The notes: generated by a model from the sequence alone, not told the origin. Shown: positions 23,825 through 31,991, counted from the stretch's first letter. The stretch is 36,403 nucleotides of DNA from JAPHTQ01 sp050295975 (GCA_050295975.1 JBNKQR010000028.1:1-36403); one strand, 5' to 3'. Numbers and translations are program-made.

Positions 23825-25308
23825 GATGCCTGCTCCTGTTGCTTCGCTGCGGCCTCGGCTTCGGCCTTTTTCTTTGCTGCCCGCTCAGCTTTACGTTTGG
23901 CCATTGCCTCACGTTTTGCCTGCGCTTCAAGTTCCAGACGTACCTGACGTGCCCTGGCCATCTCTCGGGTTAATTCCGCCTTCTGCTTATCCTTACTTAG
24001 TTGCGCCAGCTCGCCCTTGGCAAAGTTGAAATACTGAGTCAGGGGGATGGCGGCGGGGCAGACATAGCTACAGGTGCCGCAGGCGATACAGTCCATCAGG
24101 CCGTAATCGAGGGCGTCTTCTGCCTTGCCATTTCGTGCGCGTGCCGCCATCTCCAACGGCATCAATCCCAGTGGACAGGCATCGACACAGCGGCCGCAGC
24201 GGATGCAGGGCTGCTCTTCGGGTTGCAGGCGCATCTCCTCTTCGGCCAGGGCCAATACACCATTACTTCCCTTAACGATGGGTACCCCGAGATGGGGTAG
24301 AGAGGTTCCCATCATCGGTCCACCCAGGAGTTGCCGTTTGGCCTCCTTCTGCAAACCACCACAAAACTCCATCAACTCTTCGGCCAGGGTGCCAAGGGGA
24401 ACTTCAAGGTTTGCCGGTTGGGTAACTGCACTACCACTGACAGTGACGATGCGCGATATTAGTGGGCGACCATGGCGGAGTGCCTGATGTACCGCATAGG
24501 CGGTGGCCACGTTATGCACCATCACGCCAATGTCAGCCCCCAGGCCACCGGCAGGAACCTCTAGTCCGGTGAGGGTCTGGATCATCTGTTTCTCAGAACC
24601 CATGGGATATCGGGTCGGAACCCCTACCACCTGAATTTCAGGGTAGGCGACGGCGGCTTCACGCAGTGCCTGTTGTGCATGGGGTTTGTTGTTCTCCACA
24701 GCGATCAGCGCGCGTGGAGAGTTGAGCGCCTTAAGCATCAGACGAATGCCATCAATGATCGGCTCGGGACGCTCCTGCATCAGGCGGTCGTCACAGGTTA
24801 GATAGGGCTCGCATTCGCCGCCGTTGATGATCAGGGTATGAATGGTTTTCTTGCTACCGAGATTGAGTTTAACCGCAGCAGGGAAAGCCGCACCGCCCAT
24901 ACCAACGATACCCGCATCGCCGACCTTCTGTGCGATCTCATCGGCGCTAAGTTTGAACGGGTCGATGGGAATAATTGTTTCGCTCCACTCATCCTTGCCA
25001 TCACTTTCGATGATGATGCTCTTCACTGGCAGGCCTGAGGGATGCGGTGCGGTGCAGTCGTCTATGGCGATAACCACACCTGAGGTGGAAGCGTGCACAG
25101 GTGCGGAGACAGGAGCGGTCGCCCTGGCGAGCAGTTGTCCCTTCTTTACATGCTCACCCACCGCTACCACTGGTTCTGCCGGTGCACCGATGTGTTGCTG
25201 CAACGGCAGATAGACCTTCTTGGGTATTGGAAGTGGCGTAATCGGCAATTCGCGGGTTGTTTTCCGCTCTTCAGGATGAACACCGCCCTTGAACATAAAC
25301 AGACGCAT
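23821..25308 (-). CDS. rnfC: Rnf complex subunit C (NADH/ferredoxin-side electron entry)
   Basis: 495-residue peripheral subunit. It has an N-terminal barrel (FKGGVHPEERK), a NADH/FMN-binding Rossmann part (GIVGMGGAAFPAAVKL, INGGECEPYLTCDDRL) and two [4Fe-4S] motifs: Cys368/371/374/378 and Cys407/410/413/417. The last 60 residues are a charged Lys/Ala/Glu coiled tail, shorter than the repeat-rich tail of enterobacterial RsxC. It exchanges electrons with NADH so that Rnf can drive reduced ferredoxin or flavodoxin for nitrogenase. A TAGGAGC site precedes the ATG. Confidence 0.95.
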   Translation of the reverse strand: MRLFMFKGGVHPEERKTTRELPITPLPIPKKVYLPLQQHIGAPAEPVVAVGEHVKKGQLLARATAPVSAPVHASTSGVVIAIDDCTAPHPSGLPVKSIIIESDGKDEWSETIIPIDPFKLSADEIAQKVGDAGIVGMGGAAFPAAVKLNLGSKKTIHTLIINGGECEPYLTCDDRLMQERPEPIIDGIRLMLKALNSPRALIAVENNKPHAQQALREAAVAYPEIQVVGVPTRYPMGSEKQMIQTLTGLEVPAGGLGADIGVMVHNVATAYAVHQALRHGRPLISRIVTVSGSAVTQPANLEVPLGTLAEELMEFCGGLQKEAKRQLLGGPMMGTSLPHLGVPIVKGSNGVLALAEEEMRLQPEEQPCIRCGRCVDACPLGLMPLEMAARARNGKAEDALDYGLMDCIACGTCSYVCPAAIPLTQYFNFAKGELAQLSKDKQKAELTREMARARQVRLELEAQAKREAMAKRKAERAAKKKAEAEAAAKQQEQAS

Positions 25309-25317
25309 CGATAGCTC

Positions 25318-25860
25318 CTACGCTGCCCGCGCCATAAGGGGCAGTGCCGGTTTTGGCCAGCGCCACTCGGGCAGGGTGGGTTGAGGGATGAACAGTTCAA
25401 GGCACATGGTGGGGCAGACATCGACACATTTGCCGCAACCTGTGCAGGCAGCGTCGAGAACCACGTGGATCTGTTTCGGTGCACCGACGATGGCATCAGT
25501 GGGGCACTCGCGTGAACACTTCACGCAACCGATACAAAGCTCTTCATTTACGCGCGCCAGTTTGGCCGGACCATCTTCCATCGCAGAGGCGTCGAAACTG
25601 ATACCCAGTTTTTCGGCCAGACTAACCGCTAGTGACTTACCTCCAGGTGGGCAAAGATTAACAGCGGCGGTGCCGTCGGCCAGTGATTGCGCTGCTGCAG
25701 GACAACCGGCAAGGCCACATTGGCCGCAGTTGGTGCCAGGAAGCATGGCGTTGATTTCATCGACCAATGGATCACTTTCAACTTTAAATTTCTTCGCCGC
25801 CATACCCAACAGAAAACCGAGGGTCAGGCCCAGAATAGTGAGTGCAGCAATTGCGGACAT
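25318..25860 (-). CDS. rnfB: Rnf complex ferredoxin subunit B
   Basis: 180 residues: an N-terminal membrane helix (2-20), an Fe-S domain with Cys45/48/53/70 (TNCGQCGLAGCP) and two [4Fe-4S] ferredoxin motifs, Cys109/112/115/119 and Cys139/142/145/149. It is the electron-carrying subunit that faces soluble ferredoxin. GGGAGGT lies 5 bases before the ATG. It sits between rnfA (15 bp upstream) and rnfC (9 bp downstream). Confidence 0.96.
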   Translation of the reverse strand: MSAIAALTILGLTLGFLLGMAAKKFKVESDPLVDEINAMLPGTNCGQCGLAGCPAAAQSLADGTAAVNLCPPGGKSLAVSLAEKLGISFDASAMEDGPAKLARVNEELCIGCVKCSRECPTDAIVGAPKQIHVVLDAACTGCGKCVDVCPTMCLELFIPQPTLPEWRWPKPALPLMARAA

Positions 25861-25875
25861 CGTTACCTCCCGAAC

Positions 25876-26457
25876 TTATTTAACCGGCAAGCCGGAGAAA
25901 CCCATGAAGGCCAGTGACAACAGACCGGCAGCGATAAAGGCGATAGGCGCACCAGCGAAGGCCACAGGAACACCTGCCAGCGCCAGCCGCTCGCGCATCC
26001 CGGCAAACAGCACCATCACCAGAGTGAAGCCGAGTGCAGAGCCGAGACCGTAGATAAGACTTTCGACAAAACCGTTGCCCTCCTGCACATTGAGGAGGGC
26101 CACACCGAGTACCGCACAGTTAGTGGTGATCAGTGGCAGGAAGATACCGAGCAGTTGGTAGAGCAGGGGACTGGTTTTGCGCACCACCATCTCGGTGAAC
26201 TGCACCACCGCAGCAATAACCAGAATGAAGGCGAGGATGCGTAGGAACTGAATATCCAACGGCATCAGGACAAACTTTTCCAGCGCCCAGCTCGCCACCG
26301 AGGCGAGGGTGAGGACGAAGGTGGTAGCCAGGCCCATACCCATCGCGGTGTCGAGTTTATTGGAGACGCCCATGAAGGGGCAGAGACCGAGAAACTTTAC
26401 CAACACCACATTGTTCACCAGGGCGGTGCCCAACAATAACAGCAGGTATTCGCTCAT
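25876..26457 (-). CDS. rnfA: Rnf complex subunit A
   Basis: 193 residues, identical in length to E. coli RsxA; six helices. MSEYLLLLLGTALVNNVVLV, KFLGLCPFMGVS (Cys25 of the membrane Fe-S site) and TTNCAVLGVALLN (second Cys) are diagnostic. The frame extends 18 codons upstream, but GAGAGGA 6 bases before 26457 and family length fix this start. It is the first gene of the seven-gene operon and is preceded by a sigma54 promoter and, farther up, a NifA site shared with nifL. Confidence 0.96.
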   Translation of the reverse strand: MSEYLLLLLGTALVNNVVLVKFLGLCPFMGVSNKLDTAMGMGLATTFVLTLASVASWALEKFVLMPLDIQFLRILAFILVIAAVVQFTEMVVRKTSPLLYQLLGIFLPLITTNCAVLGVALLNVQEGNGFVESLIYGLGSALGFTLVMVLFAGMRERLALAGVPVAFAGAPIAFIAAGLLSLAFMGFSGLPVK

Positions 26458-26503
26458 TCGTGTTCCTCTCGGTGTATACGTGATGCCTTTAGATGAGTGG
26501 GAT

Positions 26504-26519
26504 TGCATCAAACGTGCCA
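26504..26519 (-). promoter_or_regulatory. sigma54 promoter of the rnf operon
   Basis: Minus-strand TGGCACGTTTGATGCA: intact -24 TGGCACG and -12 TGCA, with GG and GC separated by exactly 10 bases. Transcription would start near 26492, giving a leader of about 35 bases to rnfA. Confidence 0.85.
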
Positions 26520-26538
26520 GCGGACAATGGGACGGTAA

Positions 26539-26556
26539 TGCACCAATAAAGGCGCG
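26539..26556. promoter_or_regulatory. Weak NtrC-like half site
   Basis: Perfect half site TGCACC at 26539-26544 followed, with a 6-base gap, by a degenerate GGCGCG. It lies upstream of the stronger site and could bind cooperatively. Confidence 0.35.
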
Positions 26557-26580
26557 TTAAATGCGCGGTTTTACATACAT

Positions 26581-26597
26581 TGCACAAACGTGGTGCG
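26581..26597. promoter_or_regulatory. NtrC-like binding site
   Basis: TGCACAAACGTGGTGCG matches the NtrC consensus TGCACC-N5-GGTGCA at 10 of 12 positions. It is centred about 145 bases before the expected nifL transcription start, a normal enhancer distance. Confidence 0.65.
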
Positions 26598-26646
26598 TAA
26601 TTTGGGTTGTCAGTGCTTGTGCGGTGTCGCATCACAACAGCGGATT

Positions 26647-26662
26647 TGTAACAAAAACGACA
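26647..26662. promoter_or_regulatory. NifA upstream activator sequence in the rnfA-nifL gap
   Basis: TGT-N10-ACA, exact. It is about 163 bases upstream of the expected rnfA start and about 80 upstream of the nifL start, so it can serve rnf and possibly nifL autoactivation. Confidence 0.75.
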
Positions 26663-26705
26663 AAGCCACTGCTTTGTAGCGCTGCAACGGCGCGGGATCG
26701 TTATC

Positions 26706-26721
26706 AGGCATACGTTTTGCA
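26706..26721 (+). promoter_or_regulatory. sigma54 promoter of nifLA
   Basis: AGGCATACGTTTTGCA: GG and GC 10 bases apart, a perfect -12 TTGCA and a -24 with three mismatches to TGGCACG. The expected start is near 26733, about 27 bases before the nifL ATG. The weaker -24 fits a controlled regulator promoter. Confidence 0.78.
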
Positions 26722-26759
26722 GGGACAATAGCAATGCAAAGCGCCGAAGGAGGCGCCAG

Positions 26760-28289
26760 ATGTCCGAAGCGATCAAGAAACGTAGAAGTAGTGTCTCCAT
26801 CCCGGCGCTGGAAAATGCCGTGGAGCAATCGCCGGTGGCGATCTCCATAACGGATCTCAGTGCAAACATTCTCTATACCAATAAGTGCTTTACCGATGTC
26901 ACTGGCTATAGCCGTGAAGAGATCATTGGGCAAAACGAATCGGTACTCTCCTATAAATCGACACCAGATGAGATCTACAAGGAGCTATGGAAAGCGTTGG
27001 CTGAAAAGCAGCGCTGGAGCGGCGTACTGGTTAATCGGCGCAAAGATGGAAGCCGCTATCTGGCAGAAGTGATGATTACCCCGGTTCTAGATAGTAATGG
27101 TGAACCTACCCATTATCTGGGCATACACCGTGATATCACTGATGTGTTCGCACTGGAGCGCCAGGTAAGTAATCAAAAAGGTCTTATCGAATCGGTTGTT
27201 GATTCAGCCCCTTCGGCACTATCGGTACTAGATAGTAATATGAACGTACTGCTCGATAACCAGGCCTATAAAAAGCTGGCCGGTGATATGCGTGGAGAGG
27301 AACCGGCCACAGCGATGCTGGACGGTTTAGCAGCAAAAGATCCTGGCTTTGTTTCCATGCTCGAAGCACAACACTCCTTCCATGACCGTGAAGTCGCCTG
27401 CCATGTAGCCGACAAGGGTGGCCGTCGCTGGTTCTCATGTTCCGGTATCTGGTTCCGCGAACTGCCCGCATCAGCTGATGCCTTCTTCAGTGAAGAGAAG
27501 GTGCCTTATCTGCTTTTGGTTGCCCATGAGATAACGGACCTGAAACGGCAGCAGGAAGAGATCCGCAGTAACGCGATGCGTGCTCTGATGGCGGAGGACG
27601 GTTTGATGCAGGGGATGCGTGAAACCCTGACCGCTGCGGTATATCAACTGGAAACCCCATTCAACATGCTGAATGCGGCACTCGATATGTTGCAGCGTCG
27701 AGCAACCAAACATGACATGGATGACTCATTGGTCGCCGTGCTTAACGAAGTTCGTGAGCTGGGAATGAAAACCATTGAGAACCTTCACAGTGCGATTCCC
27801 GCAAGCGTCGACATCGAACCGGTATCACTCAACTTCAATCAACTGGTGCACGACGTGTTGGTAATAAGCACCAAGCGTCTGCTTGGGGCAGGCATTGTGG
27901 TGGACTGGCAACCTGCGCCAACGTTGCAGTACATCCTTGGTCATGAAGCCAAACTGCGAAATATGATCAAACTGCTACTGGATAATGCCATAGAGGCCAT
28001 TATTGATAGCGACTCATCCTCGCGTGTCATTCGCATTACCACAGAGGATGAAGATGGCTGGATTAAATTTACGCTGTGCGACAGCGGTGACGGAATTTCA
28101 GATAGCCTGCGCATCAAGGTGTTCGAGCCATTCTTCTCAACAAAAAGTCCAGGCAAGGGAGAGCATGCGGGTATGGGGCTAACTCTGGCTCAGGAGATCG
28201 TCAATCAACATGCGGGCACGATCGAATTTGATAGCAACTACGAGGCAGGCTGCTGTATGCAGGTTCGTCTGCCATGTGAACACCAGTAA
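26760..28289 (+). CDS. nifL: NifL, redox- and nitrogen-responsive anti-activator of NifA
   Basis: 509 residues, near the length of A. vinelandii NifL. PAS1 (about 20-130, with the flavin-type GYSREEIIGQNESVL segment), PAS2 (about 145-262), a helical region and a GHKL ATP-binding domain: N box with Asn409 (LLLDNAIEAI), G1 DSGDGI (441-446), F box FEPFFSTK (455-462), G2 GMGLTLA (471-477). At the H-box position the sequence reads YQLETPFN, so the phospho-acceptor His is Tyr295; it should act by binding NifA rather than as a kinase. AAGGAGG precedes the ATG. It lies 12 bp before nifA. Confidence 0.94.
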   Translation: MSEAIKKRRSSVSIPALENAVEQSPVAISITDLSANILYTNKCFTDVTGYSREEIIGQNESVLSYKSTPDEIYKELWKALAEKQRWSGVLVNRRKDGSRYLAEVMITPVLDSNGEPTHYLGIHRDITDVFALERQVSNQKGLIESVVDSAPSALSVLDSNMNVLLDNQAYKKLAGDMRGEEPATAMLDGLAAKDPGFVSMLEAQHSFHDREVACHVADKGGRRWFSCSGIWFRELPASADAFFSEEKVPYLLLVAHEITDLKRQQEEIRSNAMRALMAEDGLMQGMRETLTAAVYQLETPFNMLNAALDMLQRRATKHDMDDSLVAVLNEVRELGMKTIENLHSAIPASVDIEPVSLNFNQLVHDVLVISTKRLLGAGIVVDWQPAPTLQYILGHEAKLRNMIKLLLDNAIEAIIDSDSSSRVIRITTEDEDGWIKFTLCDSGDGISDSLRIKVFEPFFSTKSPGKGEHAGMGLTLAQEIVNQHAGTIEFDSNYEAGCCMQVRLPCEHQ

Positions 28290-28301
28290 CGGGGAACGGT
28301 A

Positions 28302-29873
28302 ATGAGTATTTCCGATTTTAAACAGAGCAGCTGCGACCCCAAAGCGTGCCTTATCAATACCGAGCTGGAAACACTATATCGTGTCAGTCAGGTGCTGAAT
28401 CGTTCGCTCAACCTGCATGAAACCCTGCAAGGTGTGTTGGAGCAACTGCATCAACTTGCGGACATGCAACGTGGCATGGTGACCCTGAAATCTCCTGACT
28501 CTGCGGAGCAGGGTGTGGTTGCGCTCTATGGTGTCGATCCAAAAGTGATAAGCAAGGTTCGTTATCGTGCAGGCGAAGGTCTTGTAGGTAATGTTCTCGC
28601 TACGGGTAACCGAATTATCTCAGAGTGTGTGGGCACCGAGCTCAACTTTCTTGATCGTCTGGGTATTTATGATGCGGGCCTTCCGTTTATCGGTGTGCCG
28701 ATAAAAGTGGGCGAGCACGGTATTGTCGGTGTACTGGCTGCACAACCCCCTGGCGTTGCAATGGATGAATTGAATGAGCGCGCCCGTTTTATGGAGATGG
28801 TTGCCAATCTGATGGCGCAGAGTGTTCGACTCTCCTGGCAGGTAGCTGAAGAGAAACGTGATCTGGCCGACGAACGGGATCGTCTACGTCGCGCGGTACG
28901 CTCCAACTACGGCTTCGACAATATGGTAGGTCGCACGCCATCAATGCGCCGTATCTTTGAACAGGTGCGGCAGGTAGCGAAATGGAACACCACCGTGCTT
29001 ATTCGCGGTGAATCAGGTACCGGTAAAGAGTTGATCGCCAATGCGATCCACTACAACTCACCACGAGCCAACGGAAGCTTCATCAAACTCAACTGTGCGG
29101 CGCTACCAGACAATCTGCTTGAGTCAGAACTGTTTGGGCATGAGAAGGGGGCCTTCACTGGTGCTTCGGCACAGCGTAAAGGACGTTTTGAACAGGCCGA
29201 TGGCGGTACGATTTTTCTCGATGAGATCGGTGAAATCTCGCCCACCTTCCAGGCAAAACTCCTGCGTGTGTTACAGGAAGGGGAGTTTGAGCGTATCGGT
29301 AGCAACAAAACACTGAAGGTCGATGTGCGCATTATCGCGGCTACCAATAAGGATCTGGAGTCTGAGGTTGAGCAGGGGGTTTTCCGTGAAGACCTCTACT
29401 ATCGTCTCAACGTCATGCCGATCCAGAATCCACCACTACGTGAGCGCAAGGAAGATATTCCAGAACTGGCCAATTTCCTGATCCAGAAGATCGCCAAGCA
29501 GCAGGGGCGTGAACTAACCATTACCGAAAGTGCTCTGCGCCTGCTAATGCGTCATAGCTGGCCGGGGAACGTGCGCGAACTGGAAAATACCCTGGAGCGT
29601 GCCGCGATCATGAGCGGTGAGGATGGCAACATCGATCGTGATGCCATCGCCCTCAGTGGTATCGATGAGAGCGCACCACAGTCTCCGCAGCGTAATGAGC
29701 CTATGCCAGAGACGGATCTGGATGATCCGGATATGGATGAGCGGGAGCGTGTGATTGCTGCGCTGGAACAGGCGGGTTGGGTTCAGGCCAAGGCGGCTCG
29801 CTTGCTCAATATGACCCCACGCCAGATAGCCTATCGAATCCAGACGCTTAATATCAAGGTGCGTCGAATCTAA
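28302..29873 (+). CDS. nifA: NifA, sigma54-dependent activator of nif genes
   Basis: 523 residues: a GAF domain (about 35-180), an AAA+ domain with Walker A GESGTGKE (236-243), GAFTGA (283-288) contacting sigma54, and Walker B GGTIFLDE (301-308). It has a C-terminal Fis-type helix-turn-helix (about 481-523) for TGT-N10-ACA. The linker (about 440-480) has no Cys, unlike the oxygen-sensing NifA of rhizobia. That agrees with control by NifL. A GGGGAACGG purine stretch precedes the ATG. Confidence 0.97.
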   Translation: MSISDFKQSSCDPKACLINTELETLYRVSQVLNRSLNLHETLQGVLEQLHQLADMQRGMVTLKSPDSAEQGVVALYGVDPKVISKVRYRAGEGLVGNVLATGNRIISECVGTELNFLDRLGIYDAGLPFIGVPIKVGEHGIVGVLAAQPPGVAMDELNERARFMEMVANLMAQSVRLSWQVAEEKRDLADERDRLRRAVRSNYGFDNMVGRTPSMRRIFEQVRQVAKWNTTVLIRGESGTGKELIANAIHYNSPRANGSFIKLNCAALPDNLLESELFGHEKGAFTGASAQRKGRFEQADGGTIFLDEIGEISPTFQAKLLRVLQEGEFERIGSNKTLKVDVRIIAATNKDLESEVEQGVFREDLYYRLNVMPIQNPPLRERKEDIPELANFLIQKIAKQQGRELTITESALRLLMRHSWPGNVRELENTLERAAIMSGEDGNIDRDAIALSGIDESAPQSPQRNEPMPETDLDDPDMDERERVIAALEQAGWVQAKAARLLNMTPRQIAYRIQTLNIKVRRI

Positions 29874-29882
29874 CCTGTCCAA

Positions 29883-29908
29883 CGGATGCCCTGGAGCCAG
29901 GGCATCCG
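29883..29908 (+). terminator. Hairpin after nifA
   Basis: Perfect 12-bp stem CGGATGCCCTGG / CCAGGGCATCCG with a tiny loop, 10 bases after the nifA stop. No T-tract follows, so it may protect the mRNA end or end transcription by another route. Confidence 0.55.
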
Positions 29909-29938
29909 AGGATACAGCACATTTTGTCGTTCTCCCCT

Positions 29939-29954
29939 TGTCGTGTTTACCACA
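29939..29954. promoter_or_regulatory. NifA upstream activator sequence of nifB
   Basis: Exact TGT-N10-ACA centred about 87 bases before the expected nifB start; consistent with classical NifA sites. Confidence 0.8.
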
Positions 29955-29974
29955 AAGCAACCTGCATGAAACGC

Positions 29975-29987
29975 TAACCTGTTGATG
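29975..29987 (-). promoter_or_regulatory. Possible IHF site
   Basis: Minus strand CATCAACAGGTTA fits WATCAA-N4-TTR at all fixed positions but the first. It lies between the NifA site and the promoter, where DNA bending helps NifA reach sigma54. Confidence 0.5.
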
Positions 29988-30005
29988 TAATTGGATAATT
30001 AAAAC

Positions 30006-30021
30006 GGGCACGACCTTTGCT
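30006..30021 (+). promoter_or_regulatory. sigma54 promoter of nifB
   Basis: GGGCACGACCTTTGCT: one mismatch to TGGCACG-N4-TTGCW, with correct GG-GC spacing. It should start transcription near 30033, about 22 bases before the nifB ATG. Confidence 0.88.
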
Positions 30022-30054
30022 GAGGTATAAGAAAGAAACAATGGGAGGAGTGTT

Positions 30055-31554
30055 ATGGATCTCAAGGTTGTGGATACATCAGCAGGAGAAGCGGCACAGA
30101 AAGGATGCGCCGCATCGAGTTGTGGCGGTAGCAACGATCAGCTCAGCCACCTGCCTGAGGAGATTCGGCAGAAGGTTCACAACCATCCCTGTTATTCAGA
30201 ACAGGCGCACCACTACTTTGCCCGTATGCATGTGGCGGTGGCCCCGGCCTGCAACATTCAATGTAACTACTGCAATCGTAAATATGACTGCGCCAACGAA
30301 TCCCGCCCTGGTGTGGTCAGTGAACTGCTTACTCCCGATCAGGCAGTAAAGAAGACCCTCGCTGTTGCCGCAAACATTCCACAGATGACCGTACTCGGCA
30401 TCGCTGGCCCGGGTGACCCGTTGGCACAACCAGAACGTACACTGGAAACCTTCCGTCAGCTCTCTGAGAAAGCCCCGGACATCAAACTCTGTGTCTCTAC
30501 CAACGGCCTTAATCTGCCCAACGTGGTGGATCAGATCTGCGAGCACAACATCGATCACGTCACCATCACCATCAACTGTGTCGACCCGGAAGTGGGTGCC
30601 AAGATCTATCCCTGGATCTTCTGGAACAACCGTCGCATTCGCGGTGTAAAGGCCGCCGAGATTCTGATCGCGCAACAGCAGAAGGGGCTGGAGATGCTGG
30701 TCGAGCGTGGTGTGCTGGTAAAAGTGAATTCAGTAATGATTCCCGGCGTCAATGACGAACATCTGAAAGAGGTGAGCCGTATCGTTAAGGCCAAGGGTGC
30801 CTTCCTGCACAATGTGATGCCGCTGATTGCTGAAGAAGAGCATGGGACATACTACGGCATTATGGGACAACGCAGCCCTGACGCCAAAGAGCTGCAGGCA
30901 CTGCAAGACTCCTGTGCCGGTGATATGAATATGATGCGCCACTGCCGTCAGTGCCGTGCCGATGCGGTTGGCCTGCTGGGTGAAGATCGCGGTGCGGAGT
31001 TCACCCTGGACAAGATCGAAACCATGGAGATCGATTATGACGCGGCCATGGTCAAGCGCGCTGCTGTGCATGCTGCAATCGAACAGGAACTGAATGCTAA
31101 GCAGAGTGGTGCGGAAGTAACCGTCTCTATCGACTCCCTGCGCAAGAAAACGAAAACCGGCCGCCCGGTATTGATGGCTATCGCCACTAAGGGCGGCGGC
31201 ATTATCAACCAGCACTTTGGTCATGCGACTGAGTTTCTGGTCTATGAGGCTTCAGATGATGGCGTACGTTTTATCGGTCATCGTCGTGCCGACCAGTACT
31301 GCGTCGGACAGGATACCTGTAACGAGGATGAAACCACCCTTGATCGCGTTATCGCTGCACTTGAAGGTTGCGAAGTGATGCTCAGTGCACGTATCGGTTT
31401 ACCACCCTATGAGGCACTGGAGGCCGCGGGTATTCAGCCGATTAGTGAATATGCCATGGAAGAGATCGAGGAATCGGTGACCAGGGTCTACCAGGAGATG
31501 CTGGAGAGCGGCAAGCTCGACAACATCACCGACAACGGCGCCAGTGTGGCGTAA
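30055..31554 (+). CDS. nifB: NifB, FeMo-cofactor core synthase
   Basis: 499-residue radical SAM enzyme that fuses [4Fe-4S] units and inserts carbide to make NifB-co, the precursor of FeMo-co. The SAM cluster motif is Cys66/Cys70/Cys73 (CNIQCNYC), with the NifB-specific HPCYSEQAHH before it and MRHCRQCRADA near 300. A C-terminal NifX/NafY-like domain (about 365-490: GGGIINQHFGHATEFLVYE) is fused, as in gammaproteobacterial and many other NifB. GGGAGGAG precedes the ATG. It leads the fdxN-smORF-nifO-nifQ genes, likely a single operon. Confidence 0.98.
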   Translation: MDLKVVDTSAGEAAQKGCAASSCGGSNDQLSHLPEEIRQKVHNHPCYSEQAHHYFARMHVAVAPACNIQCNYCNRKYDCANESRPGVVSELLTPDQAVKKTLAVAANIPQMTVLGIAGPGDPLAQPERTLETFRQLSEKAPDIKLCVSTNGLNLPNVVDQICEHNIDHVTITINCVDPEVGAKIYPWIFWNNRRIRGVKAAEILIAQQQKGLEMLVERGVLVKVNSVMIPGVNDEHLKEVSRIVKAKGAFLHNVMPLIAEEEHGTYYGIMGQRSPDAKELQALQDSCAGDMNMMRHCRQCRADAVGLLGEDRGAEFTLDKIETMEIDYDAAMVKRAAVHAAIEQELNAKQSGAEVTVSIDSLRKKTKTGRPVLMAIATKGGGIINQHFGHATEFLVYEASDDGVRFIGHRRADQYCVGQDTCNEDETTLDRVIAALEGCEVMLSARIGLPPYEALEAAGIQPISEYAMEEIEESVTRVYQEMLESGKLDNITDNGASVA

Positions 31555-31568
31555 CGAGGGTAACGAAG

Positions 31569-31844
31569 ATGGCACTTAAAATTGTCGAATCCTGCGTAAA
31601 CTGTTTTGCCTGTCTGGAGGTGTGTCCCAGCGAGGCGATCTTCGAGGCCAAGCCCCATTTCATGATCGATGCGAAGAAGTGTAGCGAGTGTGAGGGTGAC
31701 TTTGCCGATGCCCAGTGCGCCAGCATCTGTCCTATTGAAGAGGCGATTCTTGCCGCTGACGGGACGCCGCTCAATCCGCTTGGTTCGCTGACAGCTATTC
31801 CAGTTGAGCGACTGAAACAGTATGCCCAACAATACTCTGTGTGA
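31569..31844 (+). CDS. fdxN: nif-associated 2[4Fe-4S] ferredoxin
   Basis: 91 residues. Cys9/12/15/19 and Cys38/41/50/54 form two [4Fe-4S] motifs; the wider CX2CX8CX3C second motif marks the nif/Chromatium-type (Alvin) ferredoxins. It likely donates electrons to NifB, as shown for FdxN in A. vinelandii. It starts 14 bp after nifB. Confidence 0.95.
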   Translation: MALKIVESCVNCFACLEVCPSEAIFEAKPHFMIDAKKCSECEGDFADAQCASICPIEEAILAADGTPLNPLGSLTAIPVERLKQYAQQYSV

Positions 31845-31853
31845 GGTGAAAAA

Positions 31854-31991
31854 ATGGCTATTCTGAGATTTCTAACAAAACTAAGTTCCCGCTCCAGCAA
31901 CAAAAGTCATTTTCCAGACCGCATCTGGTCACGACACAGTGCACTGCTTATTGCAGCGAGTAGTGTGGCGAAACAGAACAGCAGGGTATGA
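31854..31991 (+). CDS. Uncharacterised 45-residue ORF coupled to nifO
   Basis: ATG 31854 to TGA 31989-31991, 45 residues. It has a strong GAGGTGA ribosome site 4 bases upstream, and its stop overlaps the nifO ATG (ATGA). The product is basic and Ser-rich (five Lys/Arg in the first 20 residues: MAILRFLTKLSSRSSN), with a modest amphipathic N terminus and a short hydrophobic patch near 29-36; no Cys. nifO has no usable ribosome site of its own, so this ORF is probably translated at least to bring ribosomes to nifO. I do not know a relative. Confidence 0.5.
   Translation: MAILRFLTKLSSRSSNKSHFPDRIWSRHSALLIAASSVAKQNSRV

Noticed and set aside
26622..26645. TTGTG-N11-CACAA inverted repeat in the rnfA-nifL gap as a second NifA, CRP or FNR site
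   Set aside because: Spacing does not fit TGT-N10-ACA, TGTGA-N6-TCACA or TTGAT-N4-ATCAA; left unassigned.
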